A stretch of 63,801 nt of DNA, taken from NCBI RefSeq assembly GCF_023074175.1, contig NZ_JADPKS010000052.1:1-63801 (forward strand). Reading direction: 5' to 3'. Shown here piece by piece: positions 17,453-26,084 of this stretch (position 1 is the stretch's first letter; each line of letters starts with the position of its first letter). The DNA is from Bradyrhizobium sp. 139 (GTDB taxonomy: Bacteria; Pseudomonadota; Alphaproteobacteria; Rhizobiales; Xanthobacteraceae). The notes below the pieces were generated by a model, which ran no database searches, was not told the origin of the DNA, and worked only from the letters and a program-made list of their open reading frames with translations. Made by a program: the position numbers and the translations under genes.

Positions 17453-18070
17453 ATGAACATCGCCACGACACGAGGGACGACCAGCCGCGCGATGTCCCTC
17501 CCGAATATCCTGACCTACGGCCGGATCGCCGCGATCCCGGTCGTGGTCGGATGCATCTACGCGCAGTCGATCATGGACGGCCCGCTCTGGCTGCGCTGGC
17601 TGGCGGTCGCCATCTTCATCGCCGCCGCGGTGACTGACTATCTCGACGGCTATTACGCGCGCATCTGGAATCAGCAATCGGCGTTCGGCCGGATGCTCGA
17701 TCCGATCGCCGACAAGCTGCTGGTCGCTTCCTGCCTGCTGATGCTGGCCGCCGACGGCATCATTCATGGATGGTCGTTGTGGGCCGCCATCGTGATCCTG
17801 TGCCGCGAAATCCTGGTCTCGGGCCTGCGCGAATATCTCGCCGCGCTGCGGGTGAGCGTGCCCGTGACAAAGCTTGCGAAGTGGAAGACGACCGTTCAGC
17901 TCATCGCCATCGGCTTCCTGCTCGCTGGCCCGGCCGGCGATGAGGTGGTGCCCATGGTCTCGATGATCGGACTGGCGCTGCTGTGGGCCTCGGCGATCCT
18001 CACGATGTACACCGGCTACGATTATTTCCGCGCCGGCATCCATCACCTCATCAAGGAGGACGAGGGATGA
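17453..18070 (+). CDS. pgsA: CDP-diacylglycerol--glycerol-3-phosphate 3-phosphatidyltransferase
   Basis: Makes phosphatidylglycerol phosphate from CDP-diacylglycerol in the inner membrane. The 205-residue protein carries the full CDP-alcohol phosphotransferase signature: Asp62, Asp65, Gly66, Ala69, Arg70, Gly79, Asp83 and Asp87 in DYLDGYYAR and FGRMLDPIADK. About four to six hydrophobic segments follow. The ATG of moaD overlaps its stop (ATGA), coupling the two genes although their functions are unrelated. Confidence 0.95.
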   Translation: MNIATTRGTTSRAMSLPNILTYGRIAAIPVVVGCIYAQSIMDGPLWLRWLAVAIFIAAAVTDYLDGYYARIWNQQSAFGRMLDPIADKLLVASCLLMLAADGIIHGWSLWAAIVILCREILVSGLREYLAALRVSVPVTKLAKWKTTVQLIAIGFLLAGPAGDEVVPMVSMIGLALLWASAILTMYTGYDYFRAGIHHLIKEDEG

Positions 18071-18318
18071 AGGTGAAGTACTTCGCCTGGGTGCGCGAGC
18101 GCGTCGGCAAGGCCGAGGAGACCATCGAGCCGCCCGCGACCGTGCGCACCGTCGAGGAGCTGATCGCCTGGCTGTCTGGCCGGAGCGAAGCCTATGCTTA
18201 TGCCTTCGAGAAGCCGAAGGTGATCCGCGCCGCGATCGACCATGCCCATGTCAAATCGGACGCCGCGATCGCGGGCGCCCGCGAGATCGCGTTCTTCCCG
18301 CCGATGACCGGTGGTTAG
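18067..18318 (+). CDS. moaD: Molybdopterin synthase sulfur carrier subunit
   Basis: Ubiquitin-like small subunit of molybdopterin synthase. Its C-terminal Gly-Gly carries the thiocarboxylate that donates sulfur to precursor Z. The 83-residue protein starts MKVKYFAWVRERVG and ends FFPPMTGG, as required. It overlaps the pgsA stop by four bases and is followed after three bases by moaE, the catalytic subunit. Confidence 0.95.
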   Translation: MKVKYFAWVRERVGKAEETIEPPATVRTVEELIAWLSGRSEAYAYAFEKPKVIRAAIDHAHVKSDAAIAGAREIAFFPPMTGG

Positions 18319-18321
18319 GCC

Positions 18322-18804
18322 ATGACCCTTGCCGTCACCACCTGCCCCGTCACGATCCGTATCCAGGAAGACGATTTCGACATCGCGCGCGAGATCGCGA
18401 TCCTGACCAAGGGCCGTACCGACATCGGCGCGGTCGTGAGCTTTTCCGGAATCTGCCGCGGCGACGAGGACAGCGCGAACATCGCCGCGCTCACGCTCGA
18501 GCACTATCCCGGCATGGCGGAAGACGAGATCAAACGACATGCCGACGAAGCTACATCGCGCTGGCCGCTGAATGGCGTCACCATCATCCACCGCGTCGGG
18601 CGGTTCATGCCGGGGCAGAACATCGTGCTGGTGCTGACGGCCTCGCAGCACCGCCAGGCGGCGTTCCAGGCCGCCGAATTCCTGATGGATTACCTCAAGA
18701 GCAACGCGCCGTTCTGGAAGAAGGAAGAGAGCGCCGCCGGCGACGGCTGGGTCGAGGCCCAGGCCCGCGACGAAGAGGCGGCCGCACGCTGGACCCGATC
18801 CTGA
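18322..18804 (+). CDS. moaE: Molybdopterin synthase catalytic subunit
   Basis: Large subunit of molybdopterin synthase. Two MoaE and two MoaD form the tetramer that makes the dithiolene of molybdopterin. The 160-residue product shows GAVVSFSGICRGDEDSANIA, LEHYPGMAEDEI, IHRVGRFMPGQNIVLVLTAS and the C-terminal YLKSNAPFWKKEE with the catalytic Lys pair. Its stop overlaps the ATG of the next gene by one base. Confidence 0.95.
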   Translation: MTLAVTTCPVTIRIQEDDFDIAREIAILTKGRTDIGAVVSFSGICRGDEDSANIAALTLEHYPGMAEDEIKRHADEATSRWPLNGVTIIHRVGRFMPGQNIVLVLTASQHRQAAFQAAEFLMDYLKSNAPFWKKEESAAGDGWVEAQARDEEAAARWTRS

Positions 18805-19763
18805 TGGCAAGAGCATCCAAGAAGGCTGCGCGCAGCCGCGCCGCGCCAAAGCTCGCAAAGGTCGGCCGCGGCGAGCTTCTGACGCTGATCGATTTCGTCC
18901 GCTACGGTGTGAGCCGCTTCATCGAGGCCAGGCTCGCTTTTGCCCATGGCACGACCGATCCGGTCGCCGAAGCGGCCTTCCTGGTCTGTGAAGCCTTGCA
19001 TCTGCATCCCGAGCAGTTCGAGGTTTTTGCCAACGCGCGCGTCACGGCCGCGGAGGGCAATACCGTCCTCGACCTCATCCATAAGCGCGTCACCACGCGC
19101 AAGCCGGCCGCCTATCTCGTCAACAAGATCTACATGCGCGGCTTGCCCTTCTATGTCGACGAACGCGTGATCGTTCCGCGCTCCTTCATCGGCGAACTGC
19201 TGGAGTCGCATTTCGGCGGCGAAGGCGAGGCGGGCTCGCTGATCGACGATCCCACGGCCGTCGAGCGCGTGCTCGATCTCTGCACGGGCTCAGGGTGTCT
19301 CGCGATCCTCGCCGCGCATCATTTCCCGAACGCCGCAGTCGACGCCATCGACATCTCCAAGGGCGCGCTCGAGGTGGCCGCGCGCAATGTCGGCGAGCAC
19401 GGGCTGGATGAACGCATCAGCCTGCATCGCGGTGACCTGTTCGCCCCGCTCGGCGAGGCGCGCTACGACCTGATCATCACCAACCCGCCTTATGTCGATG
19501 CGGAAGGCATGGCGGCGCTGCCGCCGGAATGCCGGGCCGAGCCGAAGCTCGCCTTCGACGGCGGTGCCGACGGTCTCGATGTGGTGCGCCGGATCCTGCG
19601 CGACGCGCCCGACCACCTCACACCGGGTGGCGGGCTGATCTGCGAGATCGGCCGCGGCCGCGAATTGGTCGACGAGGCCTTTCCGGAACTGCCGCTGCTC
19701 TGGCTGGACACCGAGGAATCCGCGGGCGAGGTATTCTGGATCGCAGCCGCCGATCTCGGCTGA
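18804..19763 (+). CDS. prmB: Ribosomal protein L3 N5-glutamine methyltransferase-like protein
   Basis: Class I SAM methyltransferase of the PrmB/PrmC group, which methylates Gln residues of ribosomal protein L3 or release factors. The 319-residue protein has a Lys/Arg-rich N-terminus, a helical N-domain (VAEAAFLVCEALHL), VPRSFIGELLE, the SAM loop VLDLCTGSGCLAIL at 156-169 and the NPPY tetrad at 227-230. Arg-Ser-Phe-Ile and the N-domain favour PrmB over PrmC, but the choice is by memory of family alignments. It overlaps the moaE stop by one base. Confidence 0.85.
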   Translation: MARASKKAARSRAAPKLAKVGRGELLTLIDFVRYGVSRFIEARLAFAHGTTDPVAEAAFLVCEALHLHPEQFEVFANARVTAAEGNTVLDLIHKRVTTRKPAAYLVNKIYMRGLPFYVDERVIVPRSFIGELLESHFGGEGEAGSLIDDPTAVERVLDLCTGSGCLAILAAHHFPNAAVDAIDISKGALEVAARNVGEHGLDERISLHRGDLFAPLGEARYDLIITNPPYVDAEGMAALPPECRAEPKLAFDGGADGLDVVRRILRDAPDHLTPGGGLICEIGRGRELVDEAFPELPLLWLDTEESAGEVFWIAAADLG

Positions 19764-19852
19764 TCCATTACCGCAATTGCGCTCCGGCGGAACAAGTCAA
19801 ATTCCGCCACGTTCATCCCCCGACGAACGTCTCGCTCTCGGAGGATGTCTGC

Positions 19853-20440
19853 ATGCTTGCGCCATCGGGTGAATTGCTGCGCGCCGGCATGGCGCTCAAG
19901 CTCAACCATCTCAAGCGCGCCGCGCAATCATACATGCGCGACCGCACCAGCCAGGCCACGGGACGGGCGACGTCCTATGCGGTCGCGGCGGGACTGTTCG
20001 CCGTGGCTGGGCTGTTCGTGATCGCAACCTTCTTTGTCGGCCTGATCGCCCTCTACCGCTGGATTGCAATCACCTACGGACAATTCTGGGGTTTTGGTGC
20101 CGTCGCGGCCGTGCTCCTGGTGCTGGCCGGATCCTGCGCCGGGGCGGCTTTGGCCCAAATGAAGCGTCGGACCAAGCCAATCGTGCCGCTTGCCAGCCGT
20201 ATGCGCGTTGCGATCGCGACCCCGCGGATCCCACGCGGAACGGTCAAGCAGGCGGTGAAAGAGGTCGCGACCACGATTCCGCTGGTGCCGCTCGCGCCGG
20301 GCGAACGCGGCCATGGCGGCAACGCCCTGTCGGCTCGGACCAACCGGCCCGTGCAGCTTGGCCTGATGCTCGCAGCCGTCGGGCTGCTGGGCTTCACGGC
20401 CGCGCGCCGGCGGCGGCACGGTCACGGATTGGACGCCTGA
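19853..20440 (+). CDS. Membrane protein of unknown function (possibly holin-superfamily-like)
   Basis: The 195-residue protein has a short cytoplasmic N-terminus (RAAQSYMRDRTSQATGRATS), then two strong membrane segments (AVAAGLFAVAGLFVIATFFV; WGFGAVAAVLLVLAGSCAGA), a basic linker and a third short hydrophobic segment near the C-terminus (LGLMLAAVGLLGF) followed by Arg-rich residues. The hairpin of two segments resembles the phage holin/Actino-holin superfamily proteins common in alphaproteobacteria. A clear GGAGG lies before the ATG at 19853. One base separates it from the YihY-like gene, so they form an operon. Confidence 0.75.
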   Translation: MLAPSGELLRAGMALKLNHLKRAAQSYMRDRTSQATGRATSYAVAAGLFAVAGLFVIATFFVGLIALYRWIAITYGQFWGFGAVAAVLLVLAGSCAGAALAQMKRRTKPIVPLASRMRVAIATPRIPRGTVKQAVKEVATTIPLVPLAPGERGHGGNALSARTNRPVQLGLMLAAVGLLGFTAARRRRHGHGLDA

Positions 20441-20441
20441 A

Positions 20442-21572
20442 ATGGCAGCGCGGCACGCCGAGCAGCTCGACAGTGTGTTGCTGGTCGCCGCCACGGCCGT
20501 CTTCGTGCTGACTGCGGAACGCTACTTTCAGGAGTCCGGCCTCATCCGGTCGGGGCCTCCGCAAGGCCATCGCAATCATGAAGCAAGTTCACCGGAAACG
20601 AGCCCTGCAGGCGCAGCCACGCAGCCCGGCCACGGCCGGCGCTCGAAGAGCCCCTTCGCAATCCCTTGGGCCGGTTGGAAGGATATCTTCTGGCGCACCT
20701 ATCAGCGCATCGACGAGGATCGCCTGCTTGCGACCGCCGGCGGCGTCGTCTTCTTCGGGCTGCTCGCGATCTTTCCCGCCGTGACCGCACTCGTCTCGTC
20801 TTACGGGCTATTCGCCGATCCCTCGACGATCAGTGACAACCTTCAGACGCTTGCGATGATGCTGCCCGAGGGCGCGTTCCAGATCGTCGAAGATCAGGTC
20901 GCGCGCGTGGTCTCGAACGGCCATACGGCGCTGGGCGCAGCCTTCCTGTCCGGCCTCGTGCTCGCAATCTGGAGTGCCAATGCCGGGGTGAAATCCATCT
21001 TCGACGCCCTCAACGTCGCCTATGAGGAGCGCGAGAAGCGCAGCTTCATCAAGCTGAACCTGGTGTCGCTGGCCTTCACGGTCGGCGGGATCGCCGCGCT
21101 CTTGCTGATGGTCGCTGCCGTGGTCGCCTTCCCGCTCGCGCTCAATCATCTCGGCATGGCACCCGAAAGCAAGTTGATCGTGGCGCTGGCACGATGGCCG
21201 CTCCTGTTCCTGATCCTGCTCGTGGCGCTCGCCGTCCTTTACCGCTTCGCACCCAGCCGCGATGCGCCGCGCTGGCAATGGCTGAGCCTCGGCGCGGTAA
21301 CGGCCGCCATCCTCTGGATTGCCGGCTCGGCGCTGTTGTCCTGGTATCTCTCGGCCTTCGCCAATTACAACGCGACCTACGGCTCGCTCGGCGCGGCGAT
21401 CGGCCTGATGATGTGGATGTGGATGTCCGCCATCGTCATCATGTTCGGGGCCGAGCTGAACTCGGAAATCGAGCGGCAGACCCTGCGGGATACGACAACC
21501 GGCCGACCCAAGCCCCTCGGCAGCCGCGAGGCCGTCTCGGCCGACACGGTCGGCGCCGCTGCGCCCTTTTGA
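20442..21572 (+). CDS. YihY/BrkB family inner-membrane protein
   Basis: The 376-residue protein has a short N-terminal hydrophobic segment, a polar linker of about 45 residues, and the YihY (formerly RNase BN) domain. That domain has WKDIFWRTYQRIDEDRLLAT, six membrane helices including GGVVFFGLLAIFPAVTALVS, and SLGAAIGLMMWMWMSAIVIM near the end with GAELNSEIER. Family members are polytopic inner-membrane proteins of unclear function, not a nuclease. The N-terminal segment before the linker is an addition to the usual domain. Confidence 0.88.
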   Translation: MAARHAEQLDSVLLVAATAVFVLTAERYFQESGLIRSGPPQGHRNHEASSPETSPAGAATQPGHGRRSKSPFAIPWAGWKDIFWRTYQRIDEDRLLATAGGVVFFGLLAIFPAVTALVSSYGLFADPSTISDNLQTLAMMLPEGAFQIVEDQVARVVSNGHTALGAAFLSGLVLAIWSANAGVKSIFDALNVAYEEREKRSFIKLNLVSLAFTVGGIAALLLMVAAVVAFPLALNHLGMAPESKLIVALARWPLLFLILLVALAVLYRFAPSRDAPRWQWLSLGAVTAAILWIAGSALLSWYLSAFANYNATYGSLGAAIGLMMWMWMSAIVIMFGAELNSEIERQTLRDTTTGRPKPLGSREAVSADTVGAAAPF

Positions 21573-21720
21573 GGTGAGCTGCGAACAGGCCGCTATCCCC
21601 TCGAATCAACAATGATGTTAAGGTCGCCTCGCTTGGGGGAGCATGAGGCGTGACGGGTTCGCACATTGACCCGTGTTTTCCCGGGTGAGGCAGTCAGCTC
21701 TTTAAGGCGTAACGCGCGGC

Positions 21721-23202
21721 ATGATTCGCATTTCGACGATCTTCATCGCCATCTGCATGGTTCTGGTCGCCGCCTCACTCGGGCTTGTCCTCTACTCGGT
21801 CGCCGGCATCAGCGGAACCGAATCCGCCATCGTGGCGCTGACCGCGCTGACCTTCCTGATCCTCTACAACGCAGTCTCGATGCGGCTGCGCGACCGCAGC
21901 GACGTCGGCGGTCAGATCGCCGATTTGTCGCGCGGCACTGCCGACCTCGCCCGCCAGGTCGCCGAGTTCGGCCGCCGGCTCGCTGCGATCGAGGGGCGCA
22001 TCGCCTCGTCAAATTCGACCAACTCCGACCGCATCCAGTCGGTGGTCGGCGAGATCAACGAGCTCGGCAGCCTGGTCAGGCAGCTCGCCACCACCGTGTC
22101 CACCCATGAGGATCTGCTGGCCGGCAACGCGCCCGCGCCGGCCTCTAGCCCGATCCCGGTCGCGAGGCCGGAACCGGAGGCGCCCATCGACCTGATCGCA
22201 ATGCCTGAGGAGCGGCCAGTTGCCCCTCCCCCTCCCCCGCTCCCGGCAGCGCCGCCGCGGGCTGCGCCGGCGGTTCAGACCGCCAATTCGTTTCAAGCGG
22301 CCGATGGACGCAACCAGACCCAGTTGCTGGCGATGCTTCGCAACGCGATCGACGAGAACCGCATCGATATCTTTCTGCAGCCGATGGTGACGCTGCCGCA
22401 GCGCAAGGTGCGGTTCTACGAGGCCGTGACGCGCCTGCGCAACGAACGCGACCAGCTGATCGCCGCCGAGGAGTTCATCAGCATCGCCGAGGCCTCCGGG
22501 CTGATCGGGCGCATCGACAACATGGTGATGCTGCGCTGTGTGCAGGTGCTGCGGCGCCTGATGGTGCGCAACAACGATGTCGGCCTGTTCTGCAACGTCG
22601 CGGCCTCCACGCTCGGCAATTCCACCGTCTTTGCACAGTGCCTCGACTTCCTCGAAGCCAACCGGGCGCTGGCGCCATCGCTGGTGCTGGAGTTCAAGCA
22701 GTCGACTTTCCGCAATCTCGGCCCGGCCGAGACCGAGAATCTCGCGGCGCTCGCCCAGCGCGGTTTCCGCTTCTCGATCGACCATGTCACGGACCTCAGG
22801 ATCGAGCCGCGCGAGCTCGCCGACCGCGGCGTGCGCTTTATCAAAGTGCCGGCGTCCCTCCTGCTCGACCCCAGGCAGGCATCGACCTCGGACATCCATC
22901 CCTCGGACCTGTCCGACCTGCTCGGCCGCTTCGGCATCGACCTGATCGCCGAACGGATCGAGGGCGAGCGCGCGGTGGTGGACCTGCTCGACTATGACGT
23001 GCGGTTCGGCCAGGGATTCCTGTTCGCGCCGCCCCGGCCATTGCGGCCGGACGGAGCTTCTGCTACCGGCGGGACCTCGCCGCACCAGGCGCAGGATATT
23101 CAGGGATCCAATGGCTCCGCTTCCCCCAGCCCAGGCGCGACGCCGGCCGCGCCTCCGTCACAGCGCACCACCGGCAACGCGGCGCTCGCGCGCCGCATCT
23201 GA
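21721..23202 (+). CDS. Membrane-anchored, degenerate EAL-domain protein
   Basis: The 493-residue protein has two N-terminal hydrophobic segments (about 5-28 and 36-52), a coiled-coil-like stretch (60-135), a Pro/Ala-rich linker (136-185) and an EAL domain (about 200-440). EAL domains hydrolyse cyclic di-GMP. Here the signature is EAV (234-236), Asn292 and Glu324 are kept, but the DDFG loop reads Ile-Asp-His-Val (353-356), so a metal-binding Asp is lost. Lys375 and Gln431 are kept. It is more likely a c-di-GMP-binding or protein-binding relic than an active phosphodiesterase. Its 3' neighbour follows after 15 bases. Confidence 0.88.
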   Translation: MIRISTIFIAICMVLVAASLGLVLYSVAGISGTESAIVALTALTFLILYNAVSMRLRDRSDVGGQIADLSRGTADLARQVAEFGRRLAAIEGRIASSNSTNSDRIQSVVGEINELGSLVRQLATTVSTHEDLLAGNAPAPASSPIPVARPEPEAPIDLIAMPEERPVAPPPPPLPAAPPRAAPAVQTANSFQAADGRNQTQLLAMLRNAIDENRIDIFLQPMVTLPQRKVRFYEAVTRLRNERDQLIAAEEFISIAEASGLIGRIDNMVMLRCVQVLRRLMVRNNDVGLFCNVAASTLGNSTVFAQCLDFLEANRALAPSLVLEFKQSTFRNLGPAETENLAALAQRGFRFSIDHVTDLRIEPRELADRGVRFIKVPASLLLDPRQASTSDIHPSDLSDLLGRFGIDLIAERIEGERAVVDLLDYDVRFGQGFLFAPPRPLRPDGASATGGTSPHQAQDIQGSNGSASPSPGATPAAPPSQRTTGNAALARRI

Positions 23203-23217
23203 TCGGCCGCACGCATC

Positions 23218-24072
23218 ATGACCACGCTGCATTTCGCCCAAAGCCTGCGCGAGCTCGTGGGCGGCGTAGACGTGGTGCTCAGCGACATCTGGGGCGTCGT
23301 CCACAACGGCCTGGAATCCTTCCCCGAGGCCTGCGAGGCGCTGCACACCTATCGGAGCCATGGCGGTACGGTGATCCTGATCACCAATGCGCCGCGCCCG
23401 GCCGACTCCGTCCAACGGCAATTGCGCAAGCTCGGCGTCGCCGACCAGACCTATGATGCGATCGTCTCGTCGGGCGACCTGACGCGGCTCTATGTCGCCG
23501 CGCATCCCGGCCGCAAGATGTTCTGGCTCGGACCCGAGCGCGACAACTCGATCTATCGCGGCCTCGATGCGACGACCGCGCCGCTGGAAGAAGCCGACTA
23601 CATCGTCTGCACCGGCCTCTTTGACGACGAGACCGAAACGGCGGAAGACTATCGCGGCATGATGCTGAAAGCGCGCGAGCGCAAGCTGACGCTGGTCTGC
23701 GCCAACCCTGATATCGTGGTGGAACGCGGCGACCGGCTGATCTATTGCGCCGGCGCGATCGCGGAACTCTACCGCGAACTCGGCGGCGAGGTGATCTTCT
23801 ACGGCAAGCCGCATCGCCCGATCTACGAGCGCGCAATGGCGCTCGCCGGCGAGCGCCAGGGCCATCAGATCGACCGGAAGAAGGTACTGGCAATCGGCGA
23901 TTCCGTCCGCACCGACCTCACCGGCGCGCGCGAATTCGGCATCGACTGCCTGTTCGTCACCCGCGGCATCCATGCCGAGGAGTTCGAGGGCCTCGACCAG
24001 CTCGACCCGAAATCGGTGATGGAGTTGTTCGGCCACCCACCGAAGGCTCTGATGCGCGAATTGAAGTGGTGA
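23218..24072 (+). CDS. TIGR01459-type HAD superfamily hydrolase
   Basis: The 284-residue protein belongs to the HAD IIA group (NagD/PGP-like). Motif I is VVLSDIWGVVHNGLE, motif II is VILITNAPRP, and the C-terminal motif III/IV is HRPIYERAMALAG with LAIGDSVRTDLTGAREFGID. The nucleophile Asp is present, but the second Asp of the usual DxDG is Trp (DIWG), which is the norm for this subfamily as I know it. Substrate is unknown. It follows the EAL-like gene by 15 bases. Confidence 0.88.
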   Translation: MTTLHFAQSLRELVGGVDVVLSDIWGVVHNGLESFPEACEALHTYRSHGGTVILITNAPRPADSVQRQLRKLGVADQTYDAIVSSGDLTRLYVAAHPGRKMFWLGPERDNSIYRGLDATTAPLEEADYIVCTGLFDDETETAEDYRGMMLKARERKLTLVCANPDIVVERGDRLIYCAGAIAELYRELGGEVIFYGKPHRPIYERAMALAGERQGHQIDRKKVLAIGDSVRTDLTGAREFGIDCLFVTRGIHAEEFEGLDQLDPKSVMELFGHPPKALMRELKW

Positions 24073-24214
24073 CGGCGGCGTCGAAACGACGCGAGCTTAG
24101 ACCAGTTTCTGAGAGCAATCGCCGTCATGGCCGGGCATAGCCGTCAGAACGACGGCGTCGCTGCCGCTCGGCCGTGCGCCCCCGCCATCCACGTCTTCCC
24201 TGCGCGTCCACAAA

Positions 24215-24250
24215 CGTGAATGCCCGGGACAAGCCCGGGCATGACGCTTC
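24215..24250. repeat. Dispersed palindrome, class B' (ATGCCCGGGACAAGCCCGGG)
   Basis: ATGCCCGGGACAAGCCCGGG followed by CATGAC is a compact hairpin. It lies between the convergent HAD and CheY-like genes and could act as a bidirectional terminator, though there is no T run. Confidence 0.6.
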
Positions 24251-24283
24251 TGATGGAAGATTGTTGTTCGGTCAGGCCCGCGC

Positions 24284-24679
24284 TTACGCGCTCGCCATGT
24301 CCGGGAAGACCGCTTCGATCTTGGTCTTCAGCGTCGCCGCGTTGAACGGCTTGACGATGTAGTTGTTCACGCCGGCCTTCTTGGCCGCGATCACGTTCTC
24401 GGTCTTCGATTCCGCGGTGATCATGATGAAAGGCGTGGTGGCGAGGTTCGGATCCGCGCGCACCTCGCGCAGCAGGTCGTAACCCGTCATCGGCTCCATG
24501 TTCCAATCGGAGATCACGAGCCCGTACTTCTTGCCACGCATCTTGTTCAGCGCCGCCGAACCGTCGCTTGCATCATCGATATTCTCGAAGCCAAGCTGCT
24601 TCAGGAGATTCCTGATGATACGGATCATGGTGCTGTAGTCATCAACCACCAGAACCGACATCGACAAATCAACCGCCAT
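24284..24679 (-). CDS. CheY-like single-domain response regulator
   Basis: The 131-residue stand-alone receiver has the acidic pair Asp13-Asp14, phosphoacceptor Asp58 in LVISDWNMEPMTG, Thr88 in FIMITAES and Lys110 in NYIVKPFNA. The pattern MxxxDWNMxPMxG and KKAGVNNYIVKPF is that of chemotaxis CheY, which binds the flagellar switch. No other chemotaxis gene is near, so its partner kinase is not identifiable here. The ATG at 24679 was chosen; the frame upstream runs through poorly conserved sequence. Confidence 0.92.
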   Translation of the reverse strand: MAVDLSMSVLVVDDYSTMIRIIRNLLKQLGFENIDDASDGSAALNKMRGKKYGLVISDWNMEPMTGYDLLREVRADPNLATTPFIMITAESKTENVIAAKKAGVNNYIVKPFNAATLKTKIEAVFPDMASA

Positions 24680-24910
24680 CTCGACTCCCCCAACGCAAAC
24701 CCAGGAAATATTACGATCGGACCCGCCGGGCCGCAGCCCCGCTGTTCCGCGTTCCAAGCACTAGCACCAAGGCGTTAAACAGCCCGTTAATCGGGGGCGC
24801 CTGCGAAGGACTGAAATCATGTTCCAATGCGGCCGCCGCCCTGCCGCTTGACTTCATCCAGCCGGTCAAGCCACGGTCCGATCGGTCCTGCCGCTTCGAG
24901 AATTCCCCTG

Positions 24911-25882
24911 ATGGTCCCGCATTTTACCGTTATCCGCGACTCCACGCCGGATTCCGCGATTTTGAGGGGCGCCGTGGTTGCCATGGGCAATTTCGACGGC
25001 GTTCACCTCGGCCATCGCGCGGTGATCGCAGCGGCCCTGGAAATGGGCCGGACGCATGGCCGCCCTGCGCTGGCATTGACCTTCGAGCCGCATCCGCGCC
25101 GGTTCTTCAGCCCCAACACCCCGCAATTCCGACTGACGGATGAGCGGGCCAAGCTGCGGCTTTTGGCCGGCACCGGGCTTGCCGGCGCCGTGGTCATGAC
25201 GTTCGACAAGGCCAGGGCTGGGACCAGCGCGCAAGATTTCATTCACCATGACCTGATCGGGCGTCTCGGGGTGAGCGGCATAGCCGTCGGCTACGACTTC
25301 CATTTCGGCAAGGGACGGGTCGGCTCGCCGAGCCTGCTGGCCAACGAGGCGCCCCGGCTGGGCATCGAGATCGACGTCCAGCCGCATGTCGATATCGACG
25401 AGCGGCCGGTCTCCTCCAGCGCCATCCGGATCGCGCTCGCCGAAGGCCAGCTCGACGACGCCACCACCATGCTCGGCGGCCCCTGGTTCGTCACCGGCGA
25501 GGTCGTCCACGGCGAGAAGCGTGGCCGCGACCTCGGCTATCCCACCGCCAATATCCGTCTCGATGCCAATTGCGGCCTCAAGCACGGCATCTACGCCGTG
25601 CGGGTCGGTCGCGGCACCGAGCGCCTGGACGGGGTGGCAAGCTTCGGCCGCCGCCCGACTTTCGACAATGGCGCCCCGCTGCTGGAAATCTTCCTGTTCG
25701 ACTTCAAGGGCGACCTCTACGGCCAGACCCTCGATTGCGCTTTCGTCGGCTTCATCCGCGAGGAGCTGAAATTCGACAGCTTGGATGCCCTGATCCGCCA
25801 GATGGACGACGATTCCGCCCGCGCCAAGGCCATGCTGGCCGCCGCCCCGAACGCGTTTCCGCGGCTTGGCGCGATCGATTGA
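24911..25882 (+). CDS. ribF: Bifunctional riboflavin kinase/FAD synthetase
   Basis: Converts riboflavin to FMN and then FAD. The 323-residue protein has an N-terminal nucleotidyltransferase domain (VVAMGNFDGVHLGHRAVI; ALTFEPHPRRFF; GYDFHFGKGRVG) and a C-terminal flavokinase domain (GEKRGRDLGYPTANIRL; GVASFGRRPTFDNG; EIFLFDFKGDLYG). The ATG at 24911 was chosen since similarity begins just after it. ileS and lspA follow on the same strand, a conserved order in many proteobacteria. Confidence 0.95.
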   Translation: MVPHFTVIRDSTPDSAILRGAVVAMGNFDGVHLGHRAVIAAALEMGRTHGRPALALTFEPHPRRFFSPNTPQFRLTDERAKLRLLAGTGLAGAVVMTFDKARAGTSAQDFIHHDLIGRLGVSGIAVGYDFHFGKGRVGSPSLLANEAPRLGIEIDVQPHVDIDERPVSSSAIRIALAEGQLDDATTMLGGPWFVTGEVVHGEKRGRDLGYPTANIRLDANCGLKHGIYAVRVGRGTERLDGVASFGRRPTFDNGAPLLEIFLFDFKGDLYGQTLDCAFVGFIREELKFDSLDALIRQMDDDSARAKAMLAAAPNAFPRLGAID

Positions 25883-26084
25883 GACCGAAAACGGCTCGCC
25901 GAACCTTTTGCGCTTCCTCCGCCCGGCTGCTATGGAGAGCCCATGTTTGCGCGGCGCATCATAGGAATTAGCAGCCCGGCTTCCGCCTGAGCCTTCGGCT
26001 CGGCGCAAGACCGGGATTTCGTCGTCTCACCCCCGCGATTCCGTTCGCCATCCATTCCCGCGCCCTTCCGAGCCAGTCAGCCTC

